NCBI GenBank assembly: GCA_025062195.1
Contig: JANXAS010000008.1
Coordinates: 1-64,000 of the forward strand
Direction: 5' to 3'
Origin: Armatimonadota bacterium
Lineage (GTDB): Bacteria > Armatimonadota > Fervidibacteria > Fervidibacterales > Thermosaccharophagaceae
DNA: 64,000 nucleotides
Below the pieces are notes generated by a model, which ran no database searches, was not told the DNA's origin, and worked only from the letters and a program-made list of their open reading frames with translations. Shown in pieces: positions 10,190-19,983 of this stretch (position 1 is the stretch's first letter; each line of letters opens with the position of its first letter). The translations under genes were made by a program, and so were the position numbers.

Positions 10190-10576
10190 CTTTAACCACC
10201 CCTGTATAATGGTGATTTTTTCTCTACCCTCGCACTACATCAGCTATCCTCCCACAGGAGTGACTTTAGACACGGCAGGGCTTACTCAAATTTGCCCCTA
10301 ATTTGCCCATAAGTTTTTCGGTGCTTATCCATCCATTCCGCTGGCTTCAGCCAGTGCTCGCTGGCGAAACGATGAGCGCAAATTCTCTCGGCGAGTTTTT
10401 TCATCGCACAAGGACGGTGCTCATGAATTTAGCGAGCGACCATGGTCTAAAGCCCATAGGATGGTTGTGAAAGAGTGTTCACCAACAGCATTTGCAGCAA
10501 AGAGCGTTTCACATCATCAAGAGCATCTTAAATTTGCGTTCGGCAACCTCTTCAGCAATAAAGGGGTGGCACAATC

Positions 10577-11932
10577 TCAGGCAGCTTGCCATATAGTGCG
10601 CAAGTATGCGGGTATGTTAGCTGCCTCCCTCGGACCAACGAGTATCTCCCACTCGCCCCCGAGTTCCTCTTCAAGTGCGCCGCTCTCTGGCGCAAGGTAG
10701 CCTGGTATGATCAGCTTGCGATGTTTAACTTTGCTTTCAATCCCGCACTTCCTGACGAACGGCGCAATCACATCGGCAGTGAGTTTACCACCAGCCCATG
10801 CCGTCATCACTGATAGCCCTTCGGTATCCTTAACCAAAAGCCATGATGGCACTCGGCTGTTTTCTATCTCAGTTGAGACGAGGAAGTATGTCAGTGAAAA
10901 ATTGCAAGTCAAAAGCACCGGTGACTCTTCGTTTGGCTTACCTATCTCATAAATGCCCTCTTCAACCGCAAGTGGTCTTCTCGGGTCTGTGTAGATGTTC
11001 ATCCTTGCAAGCAAGAGTGGGTATAGCGAATGCCCTTGGAAATCCGAGAGAACTATTATGCCACCATACTTGGCGATGAATATCGCTCCGATGAATGTTT
11101 GCATCAGGAGGTCATCGCTCATCTCGCATGCCATAACGATTGTCGGAAAGCCAAGCTCTTTAACCTTGCCTACAAGGGCAGCTCTCCTCGCCATTATGTG
11201 ATGTGTAAATGCCTCCTTGAGCGAGCGTGCACCTGTGTCAATCAGCAGATCCTTTAATCCGGACTGCATCGCCATAGATGTCAACTTCGCAACGCCAATT
11301 AAGCCATTGCCCTTTATGGCAAGCGGGCATGTATACTCCTTTGCCAACTCAATCATCTCGTCAATATTCTCTTCAGTGGCTGCATAGATTAGCGGGCGCT
11401 TACCTTTGCATATTTCAAGTGCAGCTGCTTGTATTGATGGGTCGTAGCTGATAAGCATGATGCTGCAATCCGAACTGTTGGCAACTCGTCCAACCACATC
11501 GCCAAACCTATTAGGGTTGCCGGAATCGCACCTAAGCGCTGCCATTTCTGGGCGCAGGATAAACCCAGCCCTATCGTAAACCATCTTGTTGAGCTTATCA
11601 ATCCGGGCATCAATTTCGCTATCGTCCATTGCATCGCTTATGAGCATTGCTATCCCGGGTGGGTTGACGAATGTTTTCTCATGCCTGAAGAGAACCGTCT
11701 CACCACCAACTTTCACAACCCTTCCATCGCTGCCTATCACGACTTCCCTGATTGGGGGGGCAGCAACTTCAGAGAGCTTTTCTCTCGCCTCCTCAGAGAT
11801 GTATGGGCATGCATCAAGCTCAGCTTTCCCCTGTGCCAAGTTCATAGCAAATGCAAGGCATGTTGGCACACCGCATTCCCCGCAATTCTTTTTCGGCAAC
11901 AGCTTGAATATCTCAATACCGCTCAATGGCAT
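10577..11932 (-). CDS. acsC: Corrinoid iron-sulfur protein large subunit
   Basis: N-terminal 4Fe-4S motif LLPKKNCGECGVPTCLAFAMNLAQGKAELDACPYIS; GGETVLFRHEKTFVNPPGIA. Confidence 0.94.
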   Translation of the reverse strand: MPLSGIEIFKLLPKKNCGECGVPTCLAFAMNLAQGKAELDACPYISEEAREKLSEVAAPPIREVVIGSDGRVVKVGGETVLFRHEKTFVNPPGIAMLISDAMDDSEIDARIDKLNKMVYDRAGFILRPEMAALRCDSGNPNRFGDVVGRVANSSDCSIMLISYDPSIQAAALEICKGKRPLIYAATEENIDEMIELAKEYTCPLAIKGNGLIGVAKLTSMAMQSGLKDLLIDTGARSLKEAFTHHIMARRAALVGKVKELGFPTIVMACEMSDDLLMQTFIGAIFIAKYGGIIVLSDFQGHSLYPLLLARMNIYTDPRRPLAVEEGIYEIGKPNEESPVLLTCNFSLTYFLVSTEIENSRVPSWLLVKDTEGLSVMTAWAGGKLTADVIAPFVRKCGIESKVKHRKLIIPGYLAPESGALEEELGGEWEILVGPREAANIPAYLRTIWQAA

Positions 11933-12009
11933 CGCTTATGCCCCCTTGAGTGTCCATGCAGAATGGCAGCACAGACGCTGTAAGTGGTGATAAAATGTGC
12001 CTTTACTAC

Positions 12010-12141
12010 AAACTTTGTTGGTTAGGTTCGCATTTAGCCACCACCCGAAAGCGTAGTGGCGTCCTAAACCCGTTACTTGCCTCTTGTCCCGTTTCTTACC
12101 GCACTCCGCTTATCTCCGCACCTTACTACGAACCAACAAGC
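12010..12141. repeat. Dispersed imperfect inverted-repeat element, copy A
   Basis: AAACTTTGTTGGTTAGGTTCGCATTTAGCCAC ... GCACCTTACTACGAACCAACAAG. Confidence 0.75.
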
Positions 12142-12263
12142 TTTTGAGCGAAGCACAAGAAAGCAAATACAGCAGCATGGACATATTGATGATTCAAGCG
12201 CTTAAAGCCCATGCGACTTTGATGCTCTCTGGCAAGATTGGTTTTTAAAAGAGCTGGCTCATA

Positions 12264-14468
12264 TTATCCGATTATCGGTGGCATCTCAAGCGCTGGGTGA
12301 CACTTCTCTTGCAAGTATGGCAATATCTCCTCCTCGGTAGTGCCGATTGTCTCATCGGCAATCATGTCAACCGTCATTCCTACCTCGGCGAGGCGCTTGA
12401 CCAACCTCTCACCCAACTCTTCCTTCAACATCTTCGGCATCCATACGAGCCTCTTAATTCCGCCATCTCCCTGCAGCCATTTTCTTTGCACAATCCAAAT
12501 CTTTGCGTGCCCGACAAATCCGGGCGTGCTAACGCCGCCACCTATTGTTCCAGCGAGTGTGGTGAACTTCATCCCGCATGGAGTCATTCCAGTGTATTCA
12601 CGGTTTACGGTCATGACACCGTTGCACAGGGGCAGAACTGCGGTTATGCATTCGCAACAGCCGCATGTCGTCATAGGTTTATCAACAACACTGTAGAAGT
12701 TGTAGCCATCAATTGCACCCCTTGAAGCTTTCCTGACGAACTCATTCACGCCCTTCCACGAACCTTTGAGTGAGTCCACGCATTCACCATATTGAACCGG
12801 TTGGTTTGGTCCCTCTGGGTTAACTTCATACATTGCCTTCGCATCAAGCCATGTATATGCTCCGCACAATCCGGGACGCTCTGGGCTAATTACACATACA
12901 TGCGTTGGCGCAAATGACTGGCAAAGCACACAAGAGTAAAATATATCCACATCCTCATCCTTCATGCCTTCCATGCGCGCATCCCTTGCATGGTATATTG
13001 TGCGTGCCTCGTCAAGCAGCTTGCGTACATCCTCTTCATTTGTGAATATGGTGACTTGGACTTTGTCCAATATGTTTCCGAAGTCCTGATGGAATCTTGC
13101 GTGCAATATCTCACCAATGTGCCTGAGCCTGAAGCCCTGGTTGAATGCGCTCCTGCTTATGCGCAACCAAACAATCTCGCGCTGCCCCATGTGGAAGACG
13201 CCCTGAGCGTAGTTGATGAAGTGGTGTATTTGCCGCTCAAGTATCGGTTCAAAGTCCTCCTGCATTTTTCTTCCGGCAACTTCAACAAGTGTTGCAAGTG
13301 GCATAGCGCTGCCTTCCTCAACTGCGTCAATGTCGGGGCCTATAATCTCAATCTTCCCGTCTTGCACCTCATCCATACGGCGCATCCTGCATAACTCAAG
13401 TGCGAGCGACCTTCCGCCACCAAATTCAACATACAAGTCGGCTTTGCGCACCCTTTCACCCTCAAATGCCGGTCCGTAAGCGACTGGCACTGGCACCTTT
13501 GTCACAGTTACCTTTAGACCGCGAACCTCAATTGCCTTTGAGACAATCTCAGAGTGCGGCACATTTGAAACAACATGCTCGTATGTGCAGATGCCTGTTG
13601 GCAGAACTTGAGGTATAGGGCTATCGGCTATCGTCGGGAAGCCCCAGTTTATTGCCCCAGCTGCATTAGCATACCATTCATCCGAAACGAAGCCGAGTGC
13701 AAGGACAAAAGCAAATATCCTGTCCTTATTGTAGATTAGGATGCGCCTATACTCACCTGGCTTTATCCCGCCAAAAGCCATTGCAGCCCTCGTTGCGAAG
13801 CCAACTGGGAACACAGTTGCAGATGTATCCGGACCAAATGGCACAAGGCGTGTTGTCCACCCAACCTGCACACCGGCTTCCACAAGCTGCTCTGCCATCC
13901 TGACACCGTTGTTATCCGAGCACATGAAGACATAGAGGTTCTTTTCCTGAAGTTCTCTGGCTATGAGAACCGCCGTCTCAACATCCGGTGGCGCACCAAG
14001 TATGGCTGCAAAGCCGGGCGCGGTGCCATCAACGAACTCAATGCCCCTCTTTCGCATGATGATGTCATCGGCTGCACCGAGCCAAATGTTCTCATCGGTT
14101 GGCTCCTCAGCGCCCGGCACATATGCATTTGGGTCCTCAAGATACTTGATCGCCTCAATTATTTCCTCGGCAAAGAATGTAGCCATGCCAGCATCAAGCG
14201 CCGGCGCAAGATATGGAAGGTGAACCTTCTCCCTGACAGGGGGTGGAAGCAGTCTCCTGCACAGTTTCAGGACTTGTTCCATATCGCCAAGCGTCCTAAC
14301 AGGTATTCCAGTTATGCCATAAATGATCGGCAAGTAATATGCTGTGTTTGGGAAGCCAACCTCTTGCTTAGCTCCCCACTTATCCATTGCCTCACGCCAC
14401 TTCTGCTCAGCCCTCGCCACTATCTTGTGTGCACCCCTAATTGCTGCAGAGCAGATCAGCTTTGACAT
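12264..14468 (-). CDS. acsB: CO-methylating acetyl-CoA synthase
   Basis: 734 aa (full-length bacterial form); SCVLCQSFAPTHVCVISPERPGLCGAYTWLDAKA; MTTCGCCECI; NREYTGMTPCGMKFTTLAGTIGGG. Confidence 0.96.
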   Translation of the reverse strand: MSKLICSAAIRGAHKIVARAEQKWREAMDKWGAKQEVGFPNTAYYLPIIYGITGIPVRTLGDMEQVLKLCRRLLPPPVREKVHLPYLAPALDAGMATFFAEEIIEAIKYLEDPNAYVPGAEEPTDENIWLGAADDIIMRKRGIEFVDGTAPGFAAILGAPPDVETAVLIARELQEKNLYVFMCSDNNGVRMAEQLVEAGVQVGWTTRLVPFGPDTSATVFPVGFATRAAMAFGGIKPGEYRRILIYNKDRIFAFVLALGFVSDEWYANAAGAINWGFPTIADSPIPQVLPTGICTYEHVVSNVPHSEIVSKAIEVRGLKVTVTKVPVPVAYGPAFEGERVRKADLYVEFGGGRSLALELCRMRRMDEVQDGKIEIIGPDIDAVEEGSAMPLATLVEVAGRKMQEDFEPILERQIHHFINYAQGVFHMGQREIVWLRISRSAFNQGFRLRHIGEILHARFHQDFGNILDKVQVTIFTNEEDVRKLLDEARTIYHARDARMEGMKDEDVDIFYSCVLCQSFAPTHVCVISPERPGLCGAYTWLDAKAMYEVNPEGPNQPVQYGECVDSLKGSWKGVNEFVRKASRGAIDGYNFYSVVDKPMTTCGCCECITAVLPLCNGVMTVNREYTGMTPCGMKFTTLAGTIGGGVSTPGFVGHAKIWIVQRKWLQGDGGIKRLVWMPKMLKEELGERLVKRLAEVGMTVDMIADETIGTTEEEILPYLQEKCHPALEMPPIIG

Positions 14469-14564
14469 CTTGAGTTCACCCCTCCACGATGAGTTGCTTT
14501 GAACTTGAGTTTAAAAACTTCCCGCTGGCTTAGGTATCAACTCACAATCTTCGCCCATCAAATT

Positions 14565-16508
14565 TCAAACCGCCTCTAACTGTCGCCTCATAGCCATATC
14601 AAACAGGATTCTCTCTCTCGCCTTGTCAATGCCCAATGCCTTGCGCCTCTCATCAATATGCTTTATCATCAACTTAGCCATCTCCTCCGGGTCTGGCTCA
14701 AATGCCCACTTAGCCTTGAACAGCTTTTCCATATCGCTGAATAGCCAGTTGGAGACAGTTTCGTTTCCAAGTGTGGGATAATGGACACCAAAGACCGTAA
14801 ATACGCCCGAGGCAACAAAATACATCCCTATTGCTATCGCCTTCTCAGACATCCATTCAGGCGCAGCACCAGCTGCCGGTAGGTCACTTATGTCATCTCC
14901 TAAGCCACCCTCTTTGACCATTGCAGTTGCTGCAATCAATATTCGGCTGTTGTCAACGCATGAACCCATGTGCAGGACTGGCGGAATCCCAACTGCTTCG
15001 CAAACCTCTCCAAGACCGTCACCTGCATACCTCAAGGCTTCATCCGGATTCATCAATCCGGCTTTAGCACACGCCATAGCTGCACAGCCAGTCTCAAGAA
15101 CAAGAACATCATTCTTGATGAGCTCCTTTACAAGCGTCACTATTGCGCTATCTTGAGTCACCCTCGGGTTGTTGCATCCAACCACACCGGCAACCCCTCT
15201 TATGCGCCCATTGATGATGTTGTCGTTAAGAGGGCGATAAGAAGCCCTGAACAGCCCGCCAAGCAAATAGGTGATTGTCTCATGGCTGAAGCCAGCTACA
15301 AAGTCAACGGCATAGTTCGGCACATAGCCGTTCCCACCGCGCTTTGCGAACTCTTCAATGGCAATCTCAATGAGCTTCCTTGCGGACTCAAGTGCATTGT
15401 GCTCGTTAAACTCAATGTGGGTTGCTCCGCTTATCTTCGCCTTTGGTGAAGTTGTTATGATGCGCCCGTGATAACATTCGGCTATCTCTGGCAGAGATTG
15501 CATTACGCACTGCACATCCACAACCATAGCATCAACTACACCGGTGAGGAGGGCAACCTCTTGCTGCAGGAAGTTGCCGGCTAATGGTATGCCGTGGCGC
15601 ATCAGCACCTCATTTGCTGTGCAGCATATCCCAGCTATGTTGATTCCCTTTGCGCCCTTGCTCCTTGCAAGCTCAACAAGCCTTTGCTCCCTTGAAGCGA
15701 GCACGACCATCTCTGAGAGCAATGGTTCGTGACCATGCACGATAATGTTGACATGGTCTGGCTTCAGGACGCCAAGGTTGACTTGGCTCACAGTTGGGTA
15801 TGGTGTGCCAAAGAGCACATCTTGAATTTCGGTTGCGAGCATTGAGCCACCCCAACCGTCAGCAAGAGCTACCCTTACAGCATGCAGGAGCAAGTTCTCA
15901 TAATCTTGGTCAGTGCCCATGTGCGTCCTGTGCAGTGCTTCAGTTATCTCCCTGTCAATACCCCTTGGGACGACTCCAAGTTCTCGCCAAAGTTGTTGGC
16001 GGCGCAGCGGGGCTCGCTTTATGAACAGTAGTTCGCCCTCCTGCTTCCCATACTCTTCAAGAGCTATCTTGGCTACATCCCTTGCTATGTCTTCAATATT
16101 GCGCCCCGATATTTCAACCCCGAAGTCCATGGCGAGCTTGACCAACTTCATCTCGTCCTTGATTTGGTAATCCCTCGTCTCACCGTTAGCGACAGCGAGC
16201 AAAAGTCTGGCTGCAGCCCTTCCATGGTCTGCGTGCGCTGCGCATCCGGCTGCCACTATGCGAAGGTAATTCCTTGCCACAACTGTATCTTGAGTTGCGC
16301 CGCATACGCCTCTCGGTGGCTCCTCACCTTTGCGTGCCACCAAACGGCATGGCCCCATAGCGCACAGCTTGCAGCAAATTCCATCCCTGCCTATTGGGCA
16401 TGGGCGCATTGCCTCAGCCCTGTCAAAGGCTGTCATAACGCCATCCTTTTTAGCCCGCTCAAGCATTTCAACTACAGCAGGATCTGCACTGTAATTGCTT
16501 TGCGACAC
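14565..16508 (-). CDS. acsA: Anaerobic carbon monoxide dehydrogenase catalytic subunit
   Basis: RPCPIGRDGICCKLCAMGPCRL; VHGHEPLLSEM; INIAGICCTANEVLMRHG; GVVGCNNPR; LETGCAAMACAKAGL; LHMGSCVDNSRIL. Confidence 0.96.
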   Translation of the reverse strand: MSQSNYSADPAVVEMLERAKKDGVMTAFDRAEAMRPCPIGRDGICCKLCAMGPCRLVARKGEEPPRGVCGATQDTVVARNYLRIVAAGCAAHADHGRAAARLLLAVANGETRDYQIKDEMKLVKLAMDFGVEISGRNIEDIARDVAKIALEEYGKQEGELLFIKRAPLRRQQLWRELGVVPRGIDREITEALHRTHMGTDQDYENLLLHAVRVALADGWGGSMLATEIQDVLFGTPYPTVSQVNLGVLKPDHVNIIVHGHEPLLSEMVVLASREQRLVELARSKGAKGINIAGICCTANEVLMRHGIPLAGNFLQQEVALLTGVVDAMVVDVQCVMQSLPEIAECYHGRIITTSPKAKISGATHIEFNEHNALESARKLIEIAIEEFAKRGGNGYVPNYAVDFVAGFSHETITYLLGGLFRASYRPLNDNIINGRIRGVAGVVGCNNPRVTQDSAIVTLVKELIKNDVLVLETGCAAMACAKAGLMNPDEALRYAGDGLGEVCEAVGIPPVLHMGSCVDNSRILIAATAMVKEGGLGDDISDLPAAGAAPEWMSEKAIAIGMYFVASGVFTVFGVHYPTLGNETVSNWLFSDMEKLFKAKWAFEPDPEEMAKLMIKHIDERRKALGIDKARERILFDMAMRRQLEAV

Positions 16509-16566
16509 CTTTAATCACCTTCCCTAACAAGCAGAGTGACTGCGCCAAAAGCGCTTCGCACGCTGC

Positions 16567-17538
16567 TTAAGCGTTCCTCAATTCGTTTAAAGCCCTTCGG
16601 ACAAGCGCCACTGCGTCCGGGTGACGCATGATGAGTATATCAGCACCGGCAAGTGCAAGCAGCATTGCCGTGATTGCCTCCATAAGCACGCCTCTTTCTT
16701 TTGCTTTCCCAAGCAGAGGCGCTTCTTCTTCTCTCAACTTGGCTTCCCTTGTGCCCCACACCTCCTTTGCGACATTGCAAATCATTGGGAAGGCAAGCCT
16801 TTCATCCTCATGAAGCAATGCTGCAATCCTGATTCGTTCCATAACCGAGTATGAGTATTCAATTCCGTAACCGAGTCCGCCTACAGTTGGGTCAATCAAT
16901 ATCTGCTCATCCGGCACACCGAGGTTTGAGAGCAATATGTTTAGCTGCTTTGAAAGATTGATGTCAATCGGTGTGGATGCAGCCACAACTTGCCCATAGG
17001 CTATTGCCTGTGCTCCAACCCTTGCATAAATTTTCTCAACGACGGGTCCGACAACTATACGCTTTCCCTCGCACAACTCGCAAACAAGCCTGAGTGTCTC
17101 CATATCCTTTGCTTCATTGCCGCATCCCCAGACTATGAGCGGCACATCAATTGCATCAGCAACTTGCTTTGCTACCTTTGCCGCTTCCTCAGATGGTCTA
17201 TCAATGCCATACGGGTCGGTGCTGACAAGCTGTAAGCAAATCATCTCAGCCCCAAATTGCTCAATGCATTTTCTTGCCCATGCAATCGGGTCATTTAGGA
17301 CATCGCCATAGACTTCAAGCAAAGCCTCCGCCCACCCTTCTGGCGGATAATCATACACATCCATTGCTATTCGGATTGGGTTTGGCATCTCCCCCTCAAA
17401 TGTGTAAAACGGAAGGCAGCTCTCACCGCCAACCTTTATAGCCCTATCATTGGAGCCGATCACAATTTCCCTTATTTGACCGATATAAGTCTCCTTTGGG
17501 ATATTCAAGTCCATCGTTTTGCACCCCGCCTTTTTCAC
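16567..17538 (-). CDS. acsD: Corrinoid iron-sulfur protein small subunit
   Basis: REIVIGSNDRAIKVGGESCLPFYTFEGEMPNPIRIAMDVYDYPPE; ILIDPTVGGLGYGIEYSYSVMERIR. Confidence 0.94.
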   Translation of the reverse strand: MKKAGCKTMDLNIPKETYIGQIREIVIGSNDRAIKVGGESCLPFYTFEGEMPNPIRIAMDVYDYPPEGWAEALLEVYGDVLNDPIAWARKCIEQFGAEMICLQLVSTDPYGIDRPSEEAAKVAKQVADAIDVPLIVWGCGNEAKDMETLRLVCELCEGKRIVVGPVVEKIYARVGAQAIAYGQVVAASTPIDINLSKQLNILLSNLGVPDEQILIDPTVGGLGYGIEYSYSVMERIRIAALLHEDERLAFPMICNVAKEVWGTREAKLREEEAPLLGKAKERGVLMEAITAMLLALAGADILIMRHPDAVALVRRALNELRNA

Positions 17539-17580
17539 AGTTTGCTCTGCTATGAGGCAACGAAGGATGGGTTTGCAAGA

Positions 17581-17799
17581 CTAAGCGGGTGTTTTGCGTT
17601 TCTCAGAGCCATACCATTCAGTGCTATACCAGTAGCGCTCAGCATAGCTAAGGTATTTTTCGATCTCTTCAATGGTCTGCAACTTACGCTTCCAATTGCC
17701 CTCCTCTTCCGGCTGTGGTTTTCCAGGTTCGTATGTCTCGCCAAGTATTTCAACATCAATGCCATCAAAACGCTTCCTTCGTTCTATGGGAAATTCCAC
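17581..17799 (-). CDS. Small hypothetical protein between acsD and cobS
   Basis: GTG-start 72-aa ORF with strong SD (AAAGGGAGTGAG) upstream; charged MEFPIERRKRFDGIDVEILGETYEPGKPQPEEEGNWKRKLQTIEEIEKYLSYAERYWYS. Confidence 0.55.
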   Translation of the reverse strand: MEFPIERRKRFDGIDVEILGETYEPGKPQPEEEGNWKRKLQTIEEIEKYLSYAERYWYSTEWYGSEKRKTPA

Positions 17800-17876
17800 T
17801 TGGGCTCACTCCCTTTCCATATGGTCAATCCGTTTTCGTCCCAGTTATTTTGCAACCTCATTGCCCATACTCAACA

Positions 17877-17904
17877 ATAGGGGCACGGCATACCGTGCCC
17901 CTAT
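17877..17904. repeat. Perfect 12-bp inverted repeat, 4-nt loop
   Basis: ATAGGGGCACGG-CATA-CCGTGCCCCTAT. Confidence 0.9.
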
Positions 17905-17961
17905 CATCCTTCCGACCGTATAGACCCTCAATCAGTATAACGCGCAGGGTTTCTTGTTCCA

Positions 17962-18756
17962 TTAAGCGTTAGTAAACCTTTGCAGCATCACAAAAGCCAG
18001 CAATGATGTGACTTCGCATACTTCAACGATTGCCCCATAGCAATCGCCCGTCAGACCGCCAAACCTTCTTACCAATCGCCAAGAGATGAGAATGCTCAAA
18101 GCAACGCATTGCCACATGCAAATATGTCCCGCATAGCTGGCACAAATTTGCGTTGCGGCTGCTGTGTATATCGTTGCAGCAACAGTTTGTCCTATTCTAT
18201 GCCCCCTTAAGTGATAGGCTATGCCCTCTTCTGAGCGGGCATAGGGGAAAAGGAACATTGAGACCACAGCGCTATATCTTCCAAACATCGGTGATAACAG
18301 AATTGCAGTCCATCTCCAATTCGGTTCAAGCGAAACTATGAGCGCATACTTGAGCAGGAGCACGATGAATATGCCTGCAGCTCCGAAGGCGCCAATTTGT
18401 GGCTCTCGCATCACTTTGAGTTGCTCTTCACCGGACTTTCGGCTGCCAATTGCATCTATTAAATCTGCCAGCCCATCAAGGTGAAGCCCGCCTGTGATGA
18501 TCACGAACATGCTAACAGTTATGGCGCTCACGACACTCATCGGCACAAGCGAAAGCAATACGCTGTCAGCTGTGGCTACGACAGCGCCGATGATTAGCCC
18601 AACGAGTGGGAAAAGCCATCCGCATACCTTTATGGCATCCTTTGGACATAGCCCGTGAACCGGCACGACCGTGAGGAATGAAACGGCGCAAAACAGGGCG
18701 CCCACATGCAGCCTAATTACCTCGCGCATTCGCAGCAGTATAGCTTTTAAGCTCAT
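17962..18756 (-). CDS. cobS: Adenosylcobinamide-GDP ribazoletransferase (cobalamin synthase)
   Basis: FLTVVPV; GGLHLDGLADLIDAIGSR; VMREPQIGAFGA; FGGLTGDCYGAIVEV. ORF open to 18834; ATG near 18756 (MSLKAILLRM) just after cobT. Confidence 0.92.
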   Translation of the reverse strand: MSLKAILLRMREVIRLHVGALFCAVSFLTVVPVHGLCPKDAIKVCGWLFPLVGLIIGAVVATADSVLLSLVPMSVVSAITVSMFVIITGGLHLDGLADLIDAIGSRKSGEEQLKVMREPQIGAFGAAGIFIVLLLKYALIVSLEPNWRWTAILLSPMFGRYSAVVSMFLFPYARSEEGIAYHLRGHRIGQTVAATIYTAAATQICASYAGHICMWQCVALSILISWRLVRRFGGLTGDCYGAIVEVCEVTSLLAFVMLQRFTNA

Positions 18757-18760
18757 ATGC

Positions 18761-19825
18761 TCATGCCACCGGACCTGAGACACCAGCCTCATCAAATGTA
18801 GCCATCTGAGAGAGCAGCTTGCACGCCGCATCAATCACATGCATGGCAAGGACAGCACCAGTCCCTTCGCCAAGGCGCATGTTTAGATTCAATATCGGCT
18901 CAAGCCCAATCCAGTCAAGCAATAGGCGGTGCCCCGGCTCCAACGAGATGTGCCCAGCGAACATGTAGCCCTGCACAAGCGGTTGCATTCTGAAGGCAAT
19001 TGCTGCAGCAGCAGTTGTGATGAATCCGTCAAGCACAACCGGTATTCGCCTTGCCGCACACGCTATCACAACGCCAACAAGTGCTCCTATTTCAAACCCG
19101 CCAACTTTGGAAAGAACTTCAATTGGGTCATCTGGGTTTGGGCGATGCAAGTTCAAAGCAGTTTCAATGACAGCGACCTTATGCTCATAGCGTTCATCAT
19201 CTAAACCCGTGCCCCTCCCCGTTACCTCTCTTGCTGGCTTTCCCATCAGCGCTGCCGCGATCGCCGCGCTTGGTGTCGTATTGCCTATCCCCATGTCACC
19301 GAGGGCAATCATGCGCACACCTTCATTGACGAGCATCTCGGTTATCTCAACGCCTATGCCGATAGCTTCCAAGGCTTGCTCACGAGTCATTGCTGGCTCG
19401 GTTGAGAGATCTCTTGTGCCCCACGCTATTTTCCTCAAGATGAGACCTTCATGCTGCGGCAGCTCCGCGGCAACCCCAACATCAATCACTATAAGCTTTG
19501 CGCCACAATGCCTGCTCAGCACGCTTATTGCTGCCCCGCCACGAACAAAGTTCATCACCATCTGCGCTGTAACTTCCTTAGGGTAAAGGCTCACGCCTTG
19601 AGCCACAACACCGTGATCGGCTGCAAATACAACTACAGCCTTCTTTTCCACATCCGGCATTGTCATGCCGGTTATTCCGGCAATGCGCACGGCAATCTCT
19701 TCAAGCCTGCCGAGGCTCCCAAGCGGCTTTGTGAGCTTATTCTCCCGCTCCCTTGCCTTAGCCATAGCGAGTTCGTCCAACGGCTTTATAGCCTCCAAAA
19801 TTGCCCGAAGCCTTTCCTCCTTCAT
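18761..19825 (-). CDS. cobT: Nicotinate-nucleotide--dimethylbenzimidazole phosphoribosyltransferase
   Basis: KPLGSLGRLEEIAVRIAGI; VVFAADHGVVAQGVSLYPKEVTAQMVMNF; LGDMGIGNTTPSAAI; FMAGHISLEPGH-type motif FAGHISLEPGHRLLL. Confidence 0.95.
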   Translation of the reverse strand: MKEERLRAILEAIKPLDELAMAKARERENKLTKPLGSLGRLEEIAVRIAGITGMTMPDVEKKAVVVFAADHGVVAQGVSLYPKEVTAQMVMNFVRGGAAISVLSRHCGAKLIVIDVGVAAELPQHEGLILRKIAWGTRDLSTEPAMTREQALEAIGIGVEITEMLVNEGVRMIALGDMGIGNTTPSAAIAAALMGKPAREVTGRGTGLDDERYEHKVAVIETALNLHRPNPDDPIEVLSKVGGFEIGALVGVVIACAARRIPVVLDGFITTAAAAIAFRMQPLVQGYMFAGHISLEPGHRLLLDWIGLEPILNLNMRLGEGTGAVLAMHVIDAACKLLSQMATFDEAGVSGPVA

Positions 19826-19983
19826 TCGTTCACCACCCCTCCTCCATGTCCACCTATACAGGGTTCATCCGTCAACGATGACCAGCGGTGAGAACATAGC
19901 TAACGGTATCTGGATATGCCTATTGATGCGCCAAAATCCGTTGTTAGGCAGCAGCCACAATGCTGCGAAGCGGCACCAAATTT

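Noticed and set aside
14970-15449. 159-aa plus-strand ORF
   Set aside because: Antisense to acsA (CODH) whose frame carries all cluster-ligand motifs.
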